Assembly (NCBI GenBank): GCA_037481615.1
Contig: JBBFLI010000002.1
Direction: 5' to 3' (one strand)
DNA length: 64,000 nucleotides
DNA from: SpSt-501 sp037481615
GTDB lineage: Bacteria; Desulfobacterota; Desulfobacteria; Desulfobacterales; SpSt-501
The position numbers and the translations under genes were made by a program. Positions 53,603 to 64,000 of the stretch are shown here, piece after piece; the first letter of the stretch is position 1, and every line of letters begins with the position of its first letter. Below the pieces are notes generated by a model. It was not told where the DNA came from. It searched no databases and saw nothing but the letters and a program-made list of their open reading frames with translations.

Positions 53603-54979
53603 ATGGAGGCTTTCGATTTCCGACCGCTCCTGAGACCGCGCCGCATCGCCGTCGCCGGGGTCTCCCTCACCAACGACCGCCACCCGGCGAACGTGATCTA
53701 CAACAAGATCCGGCTGCGCTACCCGGTCCCCGTCGACGCCGTGAACCCCCGGGGGGGACGCTACCTGCGCGATCCCGTCTACCCGAGCTTCGAGGAGGTC
53801 CCCGAGCCCCCCGATCTCGCGGTGATCGCCGTCCGCGCCGAGGCCGTGCCCGAATGCATCGCCCAGTGCATCCGCCGCGGCGTGGGCGGCGCGGTGATCG
53901 TCTCCGGGGGCTTCGCCGAAAGCGGCCGCGGCGACCTCCAGGAGCGCATCGCTGACATGGCGCGCGAGGCGCGTTTTCCCTTCATCGGCCCCAACTGCCT
54001 CGGCGTCTACGCCCCGGGGCGCTTCGACACCTTCTTCCTGCCCGGCGAGCGCCTGGTGCGGCCCGACCCGGGGGGAGTCGGCTTCGTCAGCCAGAGCGGG
54101 GGCGTGCTCGTCGACCAGATGGTCAAGTTCAGCGCCCAGGGGCTCGGCCTCTCGCTCGCCGTGAGCATCGGCAACAAGGCCCTCGTACGCGAGATCGACC
54201 TGTTGCGCTACTTCGCGGCCGACCCCGAGACGCGCGTGATCGCCTTCTACGTCGAAGGCTTCGGCCGCAACGAGGGCCGGGCGTTCGTCGAGGAGGCCCG
54301 GGCCGCGGGCAAGCCCGTGGTCGTGCTCAAGGCCGGGAAGACCGACGCCGGCCGGCGGGCGGTCGGCAGCCACACGGCCTCGCTCGCCGGCGATCACCGC
54401 GTCTTCTCCGATGCGCTCGCCCAGTTCGGCGTCGCGGAGGCGCACGACGAGTTCGAACTCACCTGCTTCTGCGAATCGCTCAGCCACTACCCGCGCGCGA
54501 TCGAGGGGCGGGTCGGGGTGGTCACGGTGAGCGGGGGCCACGGGGCGCTCGCCACGGACGTCCTGAGCGGGCTCGGCCTCGAGGTCCCGCCCCTGTCGGA
54601 AGCGCTGCAGGCCGAGATCCGCGAGGGCCTCTCCGCCAACGTGCGCCCGATCGCCTCCCTCGCAAACCCCGTCGACCTCACGGGCAGCTCGACCGACGAG
54701 GATTTCCTCGCCGCCCTGGCCGCCCTGGGGAAGTCGCCCGAGGTGGACTGCATCCTCCTGCTGCTTCTGCCCTACTCGCCGGGGATCAGCGCCGACCTGG
54801 GCGCCCGGCTGAGCGAGTCCCACCGCCAGAGCGGGAAACCGCTCGTGGCCTATGTGCCGCACGTGGAAAAATACCGCATCCTGATCGAAGGCTTCGAGCT
54901 GAACCGCATCCCGGTCGCCTCCTCGGTGGACGGCGCGGCCTTCATGGTGGAGGCGATGCGGAGGTGCCGGCCGTGTTGA
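53603..54979 (+). CDS. NDP-forming acyl-CoA synthetase, alpha subunit
   Basis: 458 aa. CoA-binding Rossmann (VAGVSLTNDRHPANVI), ligase region with SQSGGV and SIGNKAL, and the phosphate-handling loop GSHTASLAGD, the site of the phospho-His in this family. With the following beta gene it converts acyl-CoA plus ADP and Pi to acid plus ATP (acetate or another acid), a typical energy-conserving step in anaerobes. Overlaps the beta gene by 16 bp. Confidence 0.92.
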   Translation: MEAFDFRPLLRPRRIAVAGVSLTNDRHPANVIYNKIRLRYPVPVDAVNPRGGRYLRDPVYPSFEEVPEPPDLAVIAVRAEAVPECIAQCIRRGVGGAVIVSGGFAESGRGDLQERIADMAREARFPFIGPNCLGVYAPGRFDTFFLPGERLVRPDPGGVGFVSQSGGVLVDQMVKFSAQGLGLSLAVSIGNKALVREIDLLRYFAADPETRVIAFYVEGFGRNEGRAFVEEARAAGKPVVVLKAGKTDAGRRAVGSHTASLAGDHRVFSDALAQFGVAEAHDEFELTCFCESLSHYPRAIEGRVGVVTVSGGHGALATDVLSGLGLEVPPLSEALQAEIREGLSANVRPIASLANPVDLTGSSTDEDFLAALAALGKSPEVDCILLLLLPYSPGISADLGARLSESHRQSGKPLVAYVPHVEKYRILIEGFELNRIPVASSVDGAAFMVEAMRRCRPC

Positions 54980-55656
54980 AGGACGATCCGGCGAACCTCT
55001 GGGAGCGGGCGCGCGCGCGCGGCGCCGTGCTCGAGCCGGAGGCGATGCGGATTCTCGCGGCGGCCGGCGTGCCCGTCGTACGCCACGGGTTCGCGCGCCG
55101 CCTGGAGGAGGCCGAGGAGGCCGCGCGCCGCCTCGGTTACCCCGTGGTCGCCAAGGTGGTCTCGCCGGCCATTCTGCACAAGAGCGACGTGGGCGGGGTG
55201 GAAACGGCGGTCGCCGACCCGGCGGGGCTGGCCGCGGCCTGGGCGCGCCTTTCGCGCCTCGAGGGTTTCACCGGGGCGCTGATCGCCGAGCGGCTCTCCG
55301 GGCTCGAGCTCATCGTCGGGGCGAAGATCGACTGGCAGTTCGGGCCCGTGATCCTCCTCGGTCTGGGGGGAACGGCGGTCGAGATCTACCGCGACGTCGT
55401 GACCCGTCTCGCCCCGCTTCACGAGCGCGACGTCGCCTCCATGGTCTGCTGCCTGCGGGGCGCGCGTCTGCTCACGGGATTCCGCGGCTGCCCGGCGGTC
55501 AACCTGCCGAAGCTCACCGCCGTGCTGCTCGCGTTCTCCCGCCTGGTGGTGGAGAATGCGGAGCGCATCGACTCGATCGACCTGAACCCGGTCTTCTGCA
55601 CCCCCGAGCGCTGCGTCGTCGCCGACGCGCGGATCCTCCTCGCCCCGGCCCCATGA
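54964..55656 (+). CDS. NDP-forming acyl-CoA synthetase, beta subunit (ATP-grasp)
   Basis: 230 aa. ATP-grasp_5 domain with GYPVVAKVVSPAILHKSDVGGV, LSGLELIVGAKIDWQFGP and DLNPVF. GTG start at 54964 inside the alpha gene; 54973 is an alternative GTG. Complements the alpha subunit. The split form is common in archaea and Desulfobacterota. Confidence 0.92.
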   Translation: MPAVLKDDPANLWERARARGAVLEPEAMRILAAAGVPVVRHGFARRLEEAEEAARRLGYPVVAKVVSPAILHKSDVGGVETAVADPAGLAAAWARLSRLEGFTGALIAERLSGLELIVGAKIDWQFGPVILLGLGGTAVEIYRDVVTRLAPLHERDVASMVCCLRGARLLTGFRGCPAVNLPKLTAVLLAFSRLVVENAERIDSIDLNPVFCTPERCVVADARILLAPAP

Positions 55657-56600
55657 GCCCCGCATCCGCCCGCGGCCCCGGGCTCGCCCCCTACCTCGTG
55701 CTCGCGGTCGCCCCGCTCTGCTGGGCCGGAAACATCGTGCTCGCCCGCGGCGTGGCCGACCTCATCGCCCCGGTCGCCTTCGCCTTCTTCCGCTGGACGC
55801 TCGCCACCCTCGTGATCCTGCCGCTCGCCCTGCGGCAGGCCGCGCAGGACCGGCGCGAGATCCGTCGCGGCTGGAAGCGGCTGCTGCTGCTGGCGCTCCT
55901 CGGGATCGCGGGCTTCAACACGCTGCTCTACGCCGCCGTGCACACCACGACGGCGATCAACGGCGCCCTCATCCAGACGAGCATGCCGGCGGTGATCGTG
56001 CTCCTCGGCCTGCTCTTCCACCGCGAAACCGTCTCCCGCCTCCAGCTCGCGGGCGTGCTGCTCTGCGTCGCCGGAGCGGCCGCCATCGTGCTGCGCGGCG
56101 ATGCGGCGCGGCTCCAGGAGCTCGATGTCGTCCCGGGCGACCTCCTGATGGCGGTCGCGGTCGTCCTTTACGCGCTCTACTCGACCCTGCTCCGGCGCCG
56201 CCCGCCGATCCACCCCTTGAGCCTGCTTGCCGCCACGTTCTTTCTCGGCGCGGCCGCCCTCCTGCCCGCCTTTCTGGTGGAGTGCGCGTTCCGGGGCTTC
56301 CCGGCGATCGACGGACGCGTCGCCCTGAGCGTCCTCTACGTGGCCCTGTTCCCCTCGATCGTCGCCTATTTCTGCTGGAACCGCGGCGTCGACCGCCTCG
56401 GGCCCAGCCGCGCCGGGCTCTTCATCAACCTGATCCCCGTCTTCGCGGCCCTGCTCTCGGTGGGGCTGCTCGGCGAGCGCCTCCAGGGCTTTCATCTCGC
56501 CGGGATGGGGCTCATCGCCTGCGGCATGGCCCTCTTCTACCGCCGCGGGGCCCCGGCGGGCGGTCGGCCGGGGTTTGCGGTTTCGCGAAAACCCGAATAG
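55653..56600 (+). CDS. EamA-family transporter
   Basis: 315 aa with about ten transmembrane helices in two EamA repeats (SRLQLAGVLLCVAGAAAIVL and FHLAGMGLIACGMALF). Drug/metabolite transporter superfamily; substrate unknown. ATGA overlap with the acyl-CoA synthetase beta gene, so it may export an acid or amino acid linked to that pathway. Confidence 0.9.
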   Translation: MSPASARGPGLAPYLVLAVAPLCWAGNIVLARGVADLIAPVAFAFFRWTLATLVILPLALRQAAQDRREIRRGWKRLLLLALLGIAGFNTLLYAAVHTTTAINGALIQTSMPAVIVLLGLLFHRETVSRLQLAGVLLCVAGAAAIVLRGDAARLQELDVVPGDLLMAVAVVLYALYSTLLRRRPPIHPLSLLAATFFLGAAALLPAFLVECAFRGFPAIDGRVALSVLYVALFPSIVAYFCWNRGVDRLGPSRAGLFINLIPVFAALLSVGLLGERLQGFHLAGMGLIACGMALFYRRGAPAGGRPGFAVSRKPE

Positions 56601-56611
56601 GATCCGGGGAC

Positions 56612-58771
<2,160 letters not shown>

Positions 58772-59851
58772 GCCGGAAGGCCGCCCGGCCGCCGAAGACC
58801 AGCCCCCGCCAGTGGACGAGCGCGCGGCCGTCGCCCAAGTTGAAGGCGAGAAGAAAATGCCGCTGCGGGCGGAAGGCGACCGGCTCCCCGCCGAAAAAGA
58901 ACGCCCGCAGGTTGGCGAGGAGAACGGGATTCTGCCGCACCGCATACACGCCCACCCGGGAGAGCGGGCGGGGGCTGAAATGGATGCAGTCCCCGCCGCC
59001 GAAGATCTCGGGGTGGGAAGGCGACTGCAGGAAGCGGTTCACGCACAGGGCCCCTTCGGCGTCCGTCGGCAGCCCGGAATCGCCGAAGAGCGGCGGGGGC
59101 CGCACCCCGACCGCCAGCAGGAGCACCGCGCAGGAAATCCGCCCGCCGGAGGCGAGCACCGCCTCTTCCCCCCGCGCGGCGAGCAGCCGTTCGCCCTCGA
59201 GCAGCCGGATCCGCCGGGCGGCGAGCGCCGCCCGCGCCGCGCGCTGCAGCCGCGCGGGGAACCCCGGCAGCAGCCCGCCGCCGGCCGCGAGCGCGACGGC
59301 CGCCTCCCGCCCGGCGCGCCGCGCGAGCGCCCGCACCGCACAGGCGATCTCCAGCCCGGCCGGGCCGCCGCCGGCGACCGCAACCGCCGTCTCCCCCGCC
59401 GCCAGCCGCGCTTCGATCGCCCGCCGCGCGGCGATCAGGTTCTCGATCGGTTTGACGGGAAAGAGCGCGCCGTGGCCGGCCAGATCGGGGGCGACGGGGA
59501 CGAGGCTGCCGACGTTGAAGGAGACGGCGTCGTAGGGAAGGGTGCCGCCGCCGGCCAGCTTCAGCCGGCGGGCATCGGGCTCCACGCCGACAACCCGGTC
59601 CGCGCGGAATTCCGCCCCGCGGCGGAGCGCCATGTCGCGCACGGGAAAGCGCGTCTCCTCCGGCCGGTAGGTGCCGGCGAGCAGCCCCGGCCCCATCCCG
59701 GAGTAGTAGTGCTCGGCCGCCGGGCCGACCACCGTCACGCGGACGCCGCGGGAGGTGAAGTCCTCGAGATGCCTGAGCACGGCGAGATGGGCATGCCCCG
59801 CACCCACGAGCACGAGACGGCCGGCCACGGTTTCGGCCTCCTTCGCCGGCC

Positions 59852-61159
59852 TCAGCGGCGGTCGCGGGCGGCGCCGGCCATCAGGGACTCGATCTCCTCC
59901 GCCTCGCGCGGAATCCCCCCGGTGAGGTCGACCGGCCCTCCCGGCGTGATCCAGATGTCGTTTTCGATCCGCACGCCGATGCCTTCCTCCCGCAGGTACA
60001 GTCCCGGCTCGCAGGTGACGACCATCCCGGCCTCGAAAGGAGCCGCGGGGTCGACGGCGTCGTGGACATCGAGGCCGAGGCCGTGCGAGACGCCGTGGGG
60101 AAACCATTTCTTGTAGAGGGGCCGGTCGGCGGGCTGATCGCCGAGGGCCTCGGCCGTGACCAGGCCCAGGCGCACGAGTTCCTCCTCCACGAGGCGGCGC
60201 ACCTCCTCCTGGTAGGCCGCCCAGGTGTTCCCCGGCCGCAGGAGGGCGATCGCCCCCTTCTGGATGCGCAGCACGGCCTCGTAGACCTGTCGCTGGCGCG
60301 GGCTGAAGCGGCCGCTCACGGGCACGGTGCGCGAGAGGTCCCCCGCGTAATGGGCATACTCGGCGCCGAAATCGAGCAGCACGAGATCCCCCTCGCGGCA
60401 GCAGCGGTCGTTTCTCACGTAGTGCAGGACGCAGGCGTTTTCCCCCGAGGCGACGATCGTCTCGAAGGCGGGGCCCCGGGAGCGCCGGCGCAGGAACTCG
60501 TGCACGATCTCGGCCTCGATCTCGTACTCCCAGACTCCGGGGCGGATGAACCCGAGCAGGCGGCGGAAGGCGGCCCCGGTGATCTCCGCCGCCTGCCGGA
60601 TGAGCTCGATTTCGGCCGCGGATTTTACGGAACGCAGCCGCCGCAGGAGCGGGGCGAGGCGCTCGTAGCGGTGCAGGGGGTACTGCCGGCGGCAGCGGCG
60701 CGCGAAACGCGCATCGCGCGTTTCGACGGGGCTCGCAGCGCGGGGGTGCTCGTTGGCGTTCAGGTAGATGCGCTCCGCCTCGAGCGCGAGCTGCCGAAAG
60801 ACGTCTTCGAACTCGGGGGCGGGGTAGACCGTTTCCACCCCCGAGCGCCGGCGCGCCTCGGCGAAGGAAAGCGGGGCCCCTTCCCAGAGCGTCACGCGCT
60901 CGTCGGGGGGCCGCACGAAGAGCACTTCGCGGTGCTTCGCCTCGCGGGCCGCGGGGAAGACGACGAGCGTCGTCTCCTCCTGATCGATGCCGCAGAGATA
61001 CAGCAGGTCGGCCTGCTGCCGGAAGGGGTAAACGCCGTCGCCGCTCGTGGGCATCCGGTCGTTCGAGTGGATCACCGCCAGCGAGTTCGGCGCGAGCTCC
61101 GCGGCGAGCCGCCGGCGGTTTTCGACGAAGAAGGCGGAATCGATGGGCGCCGTGCGCAT
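59852..61159 (-). CDS. pepP: Xaa-Pro aminopeptidase (M24 metallopeptidase)
   Basis: 435 aa. N-terminal aminopeptidase-P domain (SNDRMPTSGDGVYPFRQ) and pita-bread catalytic domain with metal ligands Asp-Asp in LLDFGAEYAHYAGDLSRT, His in HGVSHGLGLDVHD, and Glu in CEPGLY and RIENDI. Removes N-terminal residues before proline. 23 bp upstream of the FAD dehydrogenase gene. Confidence 0.94.
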   Translation of the reverse strand: MRTAPIDSAFFVENRRRLAAELAPNSLAVIHSNDRMPTSGDGVYPFRQQADLLYLCGIDQEETTLVVFPAAREAKHREVLFVRPPDERVTLWEGAPLSFAEARRRSGVETVYPAPEFEDVFRQLALEAERIYLNANEHPRAASPVETRDARFARRCRRQYPLHRYERLAPLLRRLRSVKSAAEIELIRQAAEITGAAFRRLLGFIRPGVWEYEIEAEIVHEFLRRRSRGPAFETIVASGENACVLHYVRNDRCCREGDLVLLDFGAEYAHYAGDLSRTVPVSGRFSPRQRQVYEAVLRIQKGAIALLRPGNTWAAYQEEVRRLVEEELVRLGLVTAEALGDQPADRPLYKKWFPHGVSHGLGLDVHDAVDPAAPFEAGMVVTCEPGLYLREEGIGVRIENDIWITPGGPVDLTGGIPREAEEIESLMAGAARDRR

Positions 61160-61237
61160 CGCTCGTTTCCCCGGGGCCGTCCGGCGTGCGGGGGTCGTTT
61201 GCCAAGCCGGCGGCCGCGGCTTATGTTTGCCCTCGCC

Positions 61238-64000
61238 ATGACACCGAACGCCGTCGTCATCCGGGGCGCCCGGCAGCACAACCTCAAGAACCTGGACCTC
61301 GATCTGCCCCTGCACCGGCTGATCGCCGTGACCGGGGTCAGCGGGTCGGGCAAGTCGTCCCTCGCCTTCGACACCCTCTACGCCGAGGGCCAGCGCCGCT
61401 ACGTCGAGACGTTTTCGCCCTACGCGCGCCAGTTCCTCGAGCGCATGGACCGCCCCCAGGCCGACCGCATCGAGGGGATCCCGCCCGCGATCGCGATCGA
61501 TCGCAAGGAACCCGTGCGCACCTCCCGCTCCACCGTGGGGACGATGACGGAAATCACCGACTCCGTCAAGCTCCTCTTCGCACGGCGCGGCCGGCTCCAC
61601 TGCCGCGCCTGCGGGCGGCCGGTCGAGCCCGAGACCCCCGAGCACGTCTGGCGTCGGCTGCAGGGGCTGCCCGCGGGCACGCCCGTGCTGATCTCCTTCC
61701 CGTACCCGCGGAACGGGGCCTCGCCGGCGGAGCTGCACGAGATGCTCGCCGCCGCCGGCTTCGACCGCGCCGTCCGGGACGGCCGGGTCCTGCCGCTCAC
61801 GGAGCTCCCCCCGGAGGCCGGCGAAACGGCCCTCGACGTCCTCGCCGACCGCCTCGCCTTCCAACCCGGGGAGCGCCGCCGCATCCTCGACTCGGTCGAG
61901 CTCGCCTTCCGCTTCGGGGCGGGCCGCCTCTCCCTGTGGGTCGCCGGCGGCGGGCGGGAGGACTTCAGCAGCCGCCTGGAGTGCGCCGCCTGCGGCATCG
62001 CCTACCCGGCGAGCCAGCCGAACCTCTTCTCCTTCAACAGCCCGCTCGGCGCCTGCCCGACCTGCCGCGGCTTCGGCCGCACGATCGGCATCGATCTCGA
62101 CCTGATCATCCCCGACCCGGAACGCTCGCTCGCCCAGGGCGCGATCCGCCCGTTCGGGGGGCGGCGGGAAGGCAAGCCGGAATACGCCGATCTGGAACGC
62201 TTCTGCCGACGCGAGGGCATCCCCCTCGAGACGCCTTTCGCCTCGCTTCGCGAGGAGCACCGTCGGGCGATCGTGGAGGGGACCGAAGACTACTACGGGA
62301 TCCGCGGTTACTTCCGCTGGCTGGAGAGCCGCGCCTACAAGATGCACGTGCGCGTGCTCCTTTCGCGCTACCGCGCCTACGATCTCTGCCCGGACTGCCG
62401 GGGGTCGCGCTTCCGCGAGGAGAGCCTGCTCTACCGCCTGGGCGGCCGGACGATCGCCGAGATCTACGCCCTGCCCATCGACGAGGCGGCCGCGTTCTTC
62501 GAGCGCCTCGAGATCCCGGCCGCCGACGAGGCCGCCCGCCGCATCCTCGACGAGATCCTGCGCCGCCTTTCCATCCTGTGCGAGGTCGGGCTGGGCTACC
62601 TCACCCTCGACCGCCAGTCGCGGACCCTCTCGGGCGGGGAGGTCCAGCGCGTGGCCCTGACCGCGGCCCTGGGGTCCTCCCTCGTCAACACCCTCTACGT
62701 GCTCGACGAGCCGAGCATCGGGCTGCATCCCCGCGATGTGGGCCGCCTGATCGGCATCCTGAAACGGCTGCGGGATCTCCCCAACACGGTGGTCGTGGTC
62801 GAGCACGACCCGCAGATCATCGCCGAGAGCGACTGGATCCTCGACCTCGGTCCGCGCGCCGGGGCGCAGGGCGGCGAGATCCAGTACTTCGGGCCCGCGG
62901 CGGGGATCGGGGACACCCTGACCGGACAGTACCTGACGGGCCGGCGGACGCTGCCGCAGCCGGCCCGTCGGCGTCCCCCCGGCCCCCGCTGGCTGGTCGT
63001 GCGGGGTGCGGCCGAGCACAACCTGAAGGGGATCGACGTCCGCATCCCCGTGGGCTGCTTCACCTGCCTCACCGGGGTTTCGGGGTCGGGCAAATCGACG
63101 CTGCTCGAGGGCGTTCTCCACCCCGCCGTGCAGCGCGCCCTGGGCGAAGCGGGCGAGCGGCCGGGCCGCCATCACGGGCTGGAAGGGGTCGAGGCGATCC
63201 AGGCGGTGCGCCTGGTCGACCAGCGGCCGATCGGCCGCACCCCGCGCGCCAACGCCCTCACCTACACCCGGGCCTTCGACGCGGTGCGACGGCTGTTCGC
63301 CGCGACCGAGGACGCCCGGCGCGCGGGCTTCGGCCCGGCGCACTTCTCGTTCAACGTCCCCGGAGGCCGCTGCGAGACCTGCCGCGGCGAGGGCTTCGAA
63401 ATGGTGGAGATGCAGTTTCTCTCCGACGTCCGCCTGCCCTGCCCGGACTGCGGCGGCCGGCGCTTCCGCCCCGAGGTGCTGGCCGTGCGCCTGCGGGACC
63501 GCACCGTGGGCGAGATCCTCGAGATGACCGTGGACGAGGCGCTCGCCTTCTTCCGCGAGGAGCCCGCGGTCTGCCGGCCGCTTGCGCCGCTCTCCGCGGT
63601 CGGCCTCGGCTACCTCCGGCTCGGCCAGCCCCTGAACACCCTCTCCGGGGGGGAGGCCCAGCGCCTGAAACTCGCCCGCCACCTCCCGGAGAGCGGGGAG
63701 GAGGCGCGGCCGACGCTCTTTCTCTTCGACGAGCCCACAACCGGGTTGCACCCGGAGGACGTGCGCCTGCTGCTCGCCTGCCTGCAGCGTCTCGTCGATG
63801 CCGGGCACACCGTGCTCGTCGTCGAACACCACCGGGGGGTGATCCGCGCCGCCGACTGGGTGATCGACCTCGGGCCCGAGGGCGGGGAGGCCGGCGGCCG
63901 CATCGTGGCCGAGGGCCCCCCGGAGGCGATCGCCGCCGCGCCCGGCTCCCACACCGGCCGCTTCCTGCGCGAAGCCGCTCCGGCGGCGCCGCGCGCCGCC
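61238..64000 (+). CDS. uvrA: UvrA excinuclease ABC subunit (3' partial)
   Basis: 921 residues visible, running off the right edge. Two ABC modules: Walker A GVSGSGKSS near residue 33 with LSGGEVQRVALTAALG and LDEPSIGLHP, and GVSGSGKST near 610 with LSGGEAQRLKLARHL and FDEPTTGLHPED. Zinc fingers include CRACG...CAACG, CPTCRGFG and the CETCRGEGF...CPDCGG pair. The ATG at 61238 fits the family start (TPNAVVIRGARQHNL); an in-frame ATG at 61223 would add five residues. No good Shine-Dalgarno at either. Recognises DNA damage in nucleotide excision repair. Confidence 0.95.
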   Translation, partial: MTPNAVVIRGARQHNLKNLDLDLPLHRLIAVTGVSGSGKSSLAFDTLYAEGQRRYVETFSPYARQFLERMDRPQADRIEGIPPAIAIDRKEPVRTSRSTVGTMTEITDSVKLLFARRGRLHCRACGRPVEPETPEHVWRRLQGLPAGTPVLISFPYPRNGASPAELHEMLAAAGFDRAVRDGRVLPLTELPPEAGETALDVLADRLAFQPGERRRILDSVELAFRFGAGRLSLWVAGGGREDFSSRLECAACGIAYPASQPNLFSFNSPLGACPTCRGFGRTIGIDLDLIIPDPERSLAQGAIRPFGGRREGKPEYADLERFCRREGIPLETPFASLREEHRRAIVEGTEDYYGIRGYFRWLESRAYKMHVRVLLSRYRAYDLCPDCRGSRFREESLLYRLGGRTIAEIYALPIDEAAAFFERLEIPAADEAARRILDEILRRLSILCEVGLGYLTLDRQSRTLSGGEVQRVALTAALGSSLVNTLYVLDEPSIGLHPRDVGRLIGILKRLRDLPNTVVVVEHDPQIIAESDWILDLGPRAGAQGGEIQYFGPAAGIGDTLTGQYLTGRRTLPQPARRRPPGPRWLVVRGAAEHNLKGIDVRIPVGCFTCLTGVSGSGKSTLLEGVLHPAVQRALGEAGERPGRHHGLEGVEAIQAVRLVDQRPIGRTPRANALTYTRAFDAVRRLFAATEDARRAGFGPAHFSFNVPGGRCETCRGEGFEMVEMQFLSDVRLPCPDCGGRRFRPEVLAVRLRDRTVGEILEMTVDEALAFFREEPAVCRPLAPLSAVGLGYLRLGQPLNTLSGGEAQRLKLARHLPESGEEARPTLFLFDEPTTGLHPEDVRLLLACLQRLVDAGHTVLVVEHHRGVIRAADWVIDLGPEGGEAGGRIVAEGPPEAIAAAPGSHTGRFLREAAPAAPRAA

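Noticed and set aside
61160..63952. Long minus-strand extension upstream of the Xaa-Pro aminopeptidase
   Set aside because: It is the antisense shadow of uvrA; the aminopeptidase starts at 61159.

Overview
The window is GC-rich, densely packed bacterial DNA, almost certainly from a strictly anaerobic member of the Desulfobacterota (a sulfate-reducing or syntrophic deltaproteobacterial relative). The evidence is heterodisulfide-reductase (Hdr) modules, orange-protein/NifX-type genes with MinD-like ferredoxin ATPases, sigma54 control with several enhancer-binding proteins, radical-SAM enzymes and a probable selenoprotein. There are no rRNA or tRNA genes, insertion sequences or CRISPR arrays.

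Region 1 (1-8775). A corrinoid-activator-like ASKHA ferredoxin is cut by the left edge. Next comes a minus-strand pair, an HdrD-like iron-sulfur protein read through an in-frame UGA (probable selenocysteine) followed by a NifX-like protein with a zinc ribbon. Then a sigma54 activator (minus) is divergent from a plus-strand operon of two NifX-like proteins, a radical-SAM protein and an Mrp/NBP35 ATPase. Three copies of the palindrome TTGCA-N3-TGCAA and two good -24/-12 promoters link the activator to both operons. In both operons the promoter lies 140-141 bp from a palindrome. The layout resembles the sigma54-controlled orange-protein (orp) locus of Desulfovibrio.

Region 2 (8797-26263, all minus). 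In transcription order this holds a receiver-histidine kinase, a sigma54 activator, a stand-alone receiver, HdrA with a GltD/NfnB-like insertion, MvhD, an FdhB/FrhB-like protein, a double HdrA with an internal receiver domain, HdrC, HdrB, a histidine kinase with two heme-c-like motifs, and a receiver-kinase. This looks like a soluble electron-bifurcating or confurcating Hdr complex encoded together with its own signalling genes.

Region 3 (26555-32146). A second orp-like locus: a DUF134 regulator behind a clear sigma70 promoter, DUF5320, a DUF134-NifX fusion, two MinD ATPases with embedded ferredoxins, another NifX-like protein, an FmdB zinc ribbon, a degenerate receiver, a MerR-type regulator and a small Cys-rich protein.

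Region 4 (32420-64000). Mostly housekeeping and accessory genes: a UPF0173 hydrolase, a B12-binding radical-SAM protein, a DUF5658 membrane protein, Nudix, an unknown protein behind a structured leader, an O-methyltransferase, DUF4124, LOG, Fe-ADH, a thioesterase, a lipoprotein ending in an intein-like Hint domain, an unknown secreted protein, a membrane methyltransferase, a P-type ATPase, PfpI, a dynamin-like GTPase pair, a PQQ-type sugar dehydrogenase, split NDP-forming acyl-CoA synthetase, EamA, MscS, an FAD dehydrogenase, an M24 peptidase and UvrA (cut by the right edge).

The points most worth following up are the selenocysteine HdrD with its SECIS-like hairpin, the duplicated sigma54/palindrome architecture, the HdrA-receiver fusion, the heme-motif sensor kinase and the Hint-domain lipoprotein.
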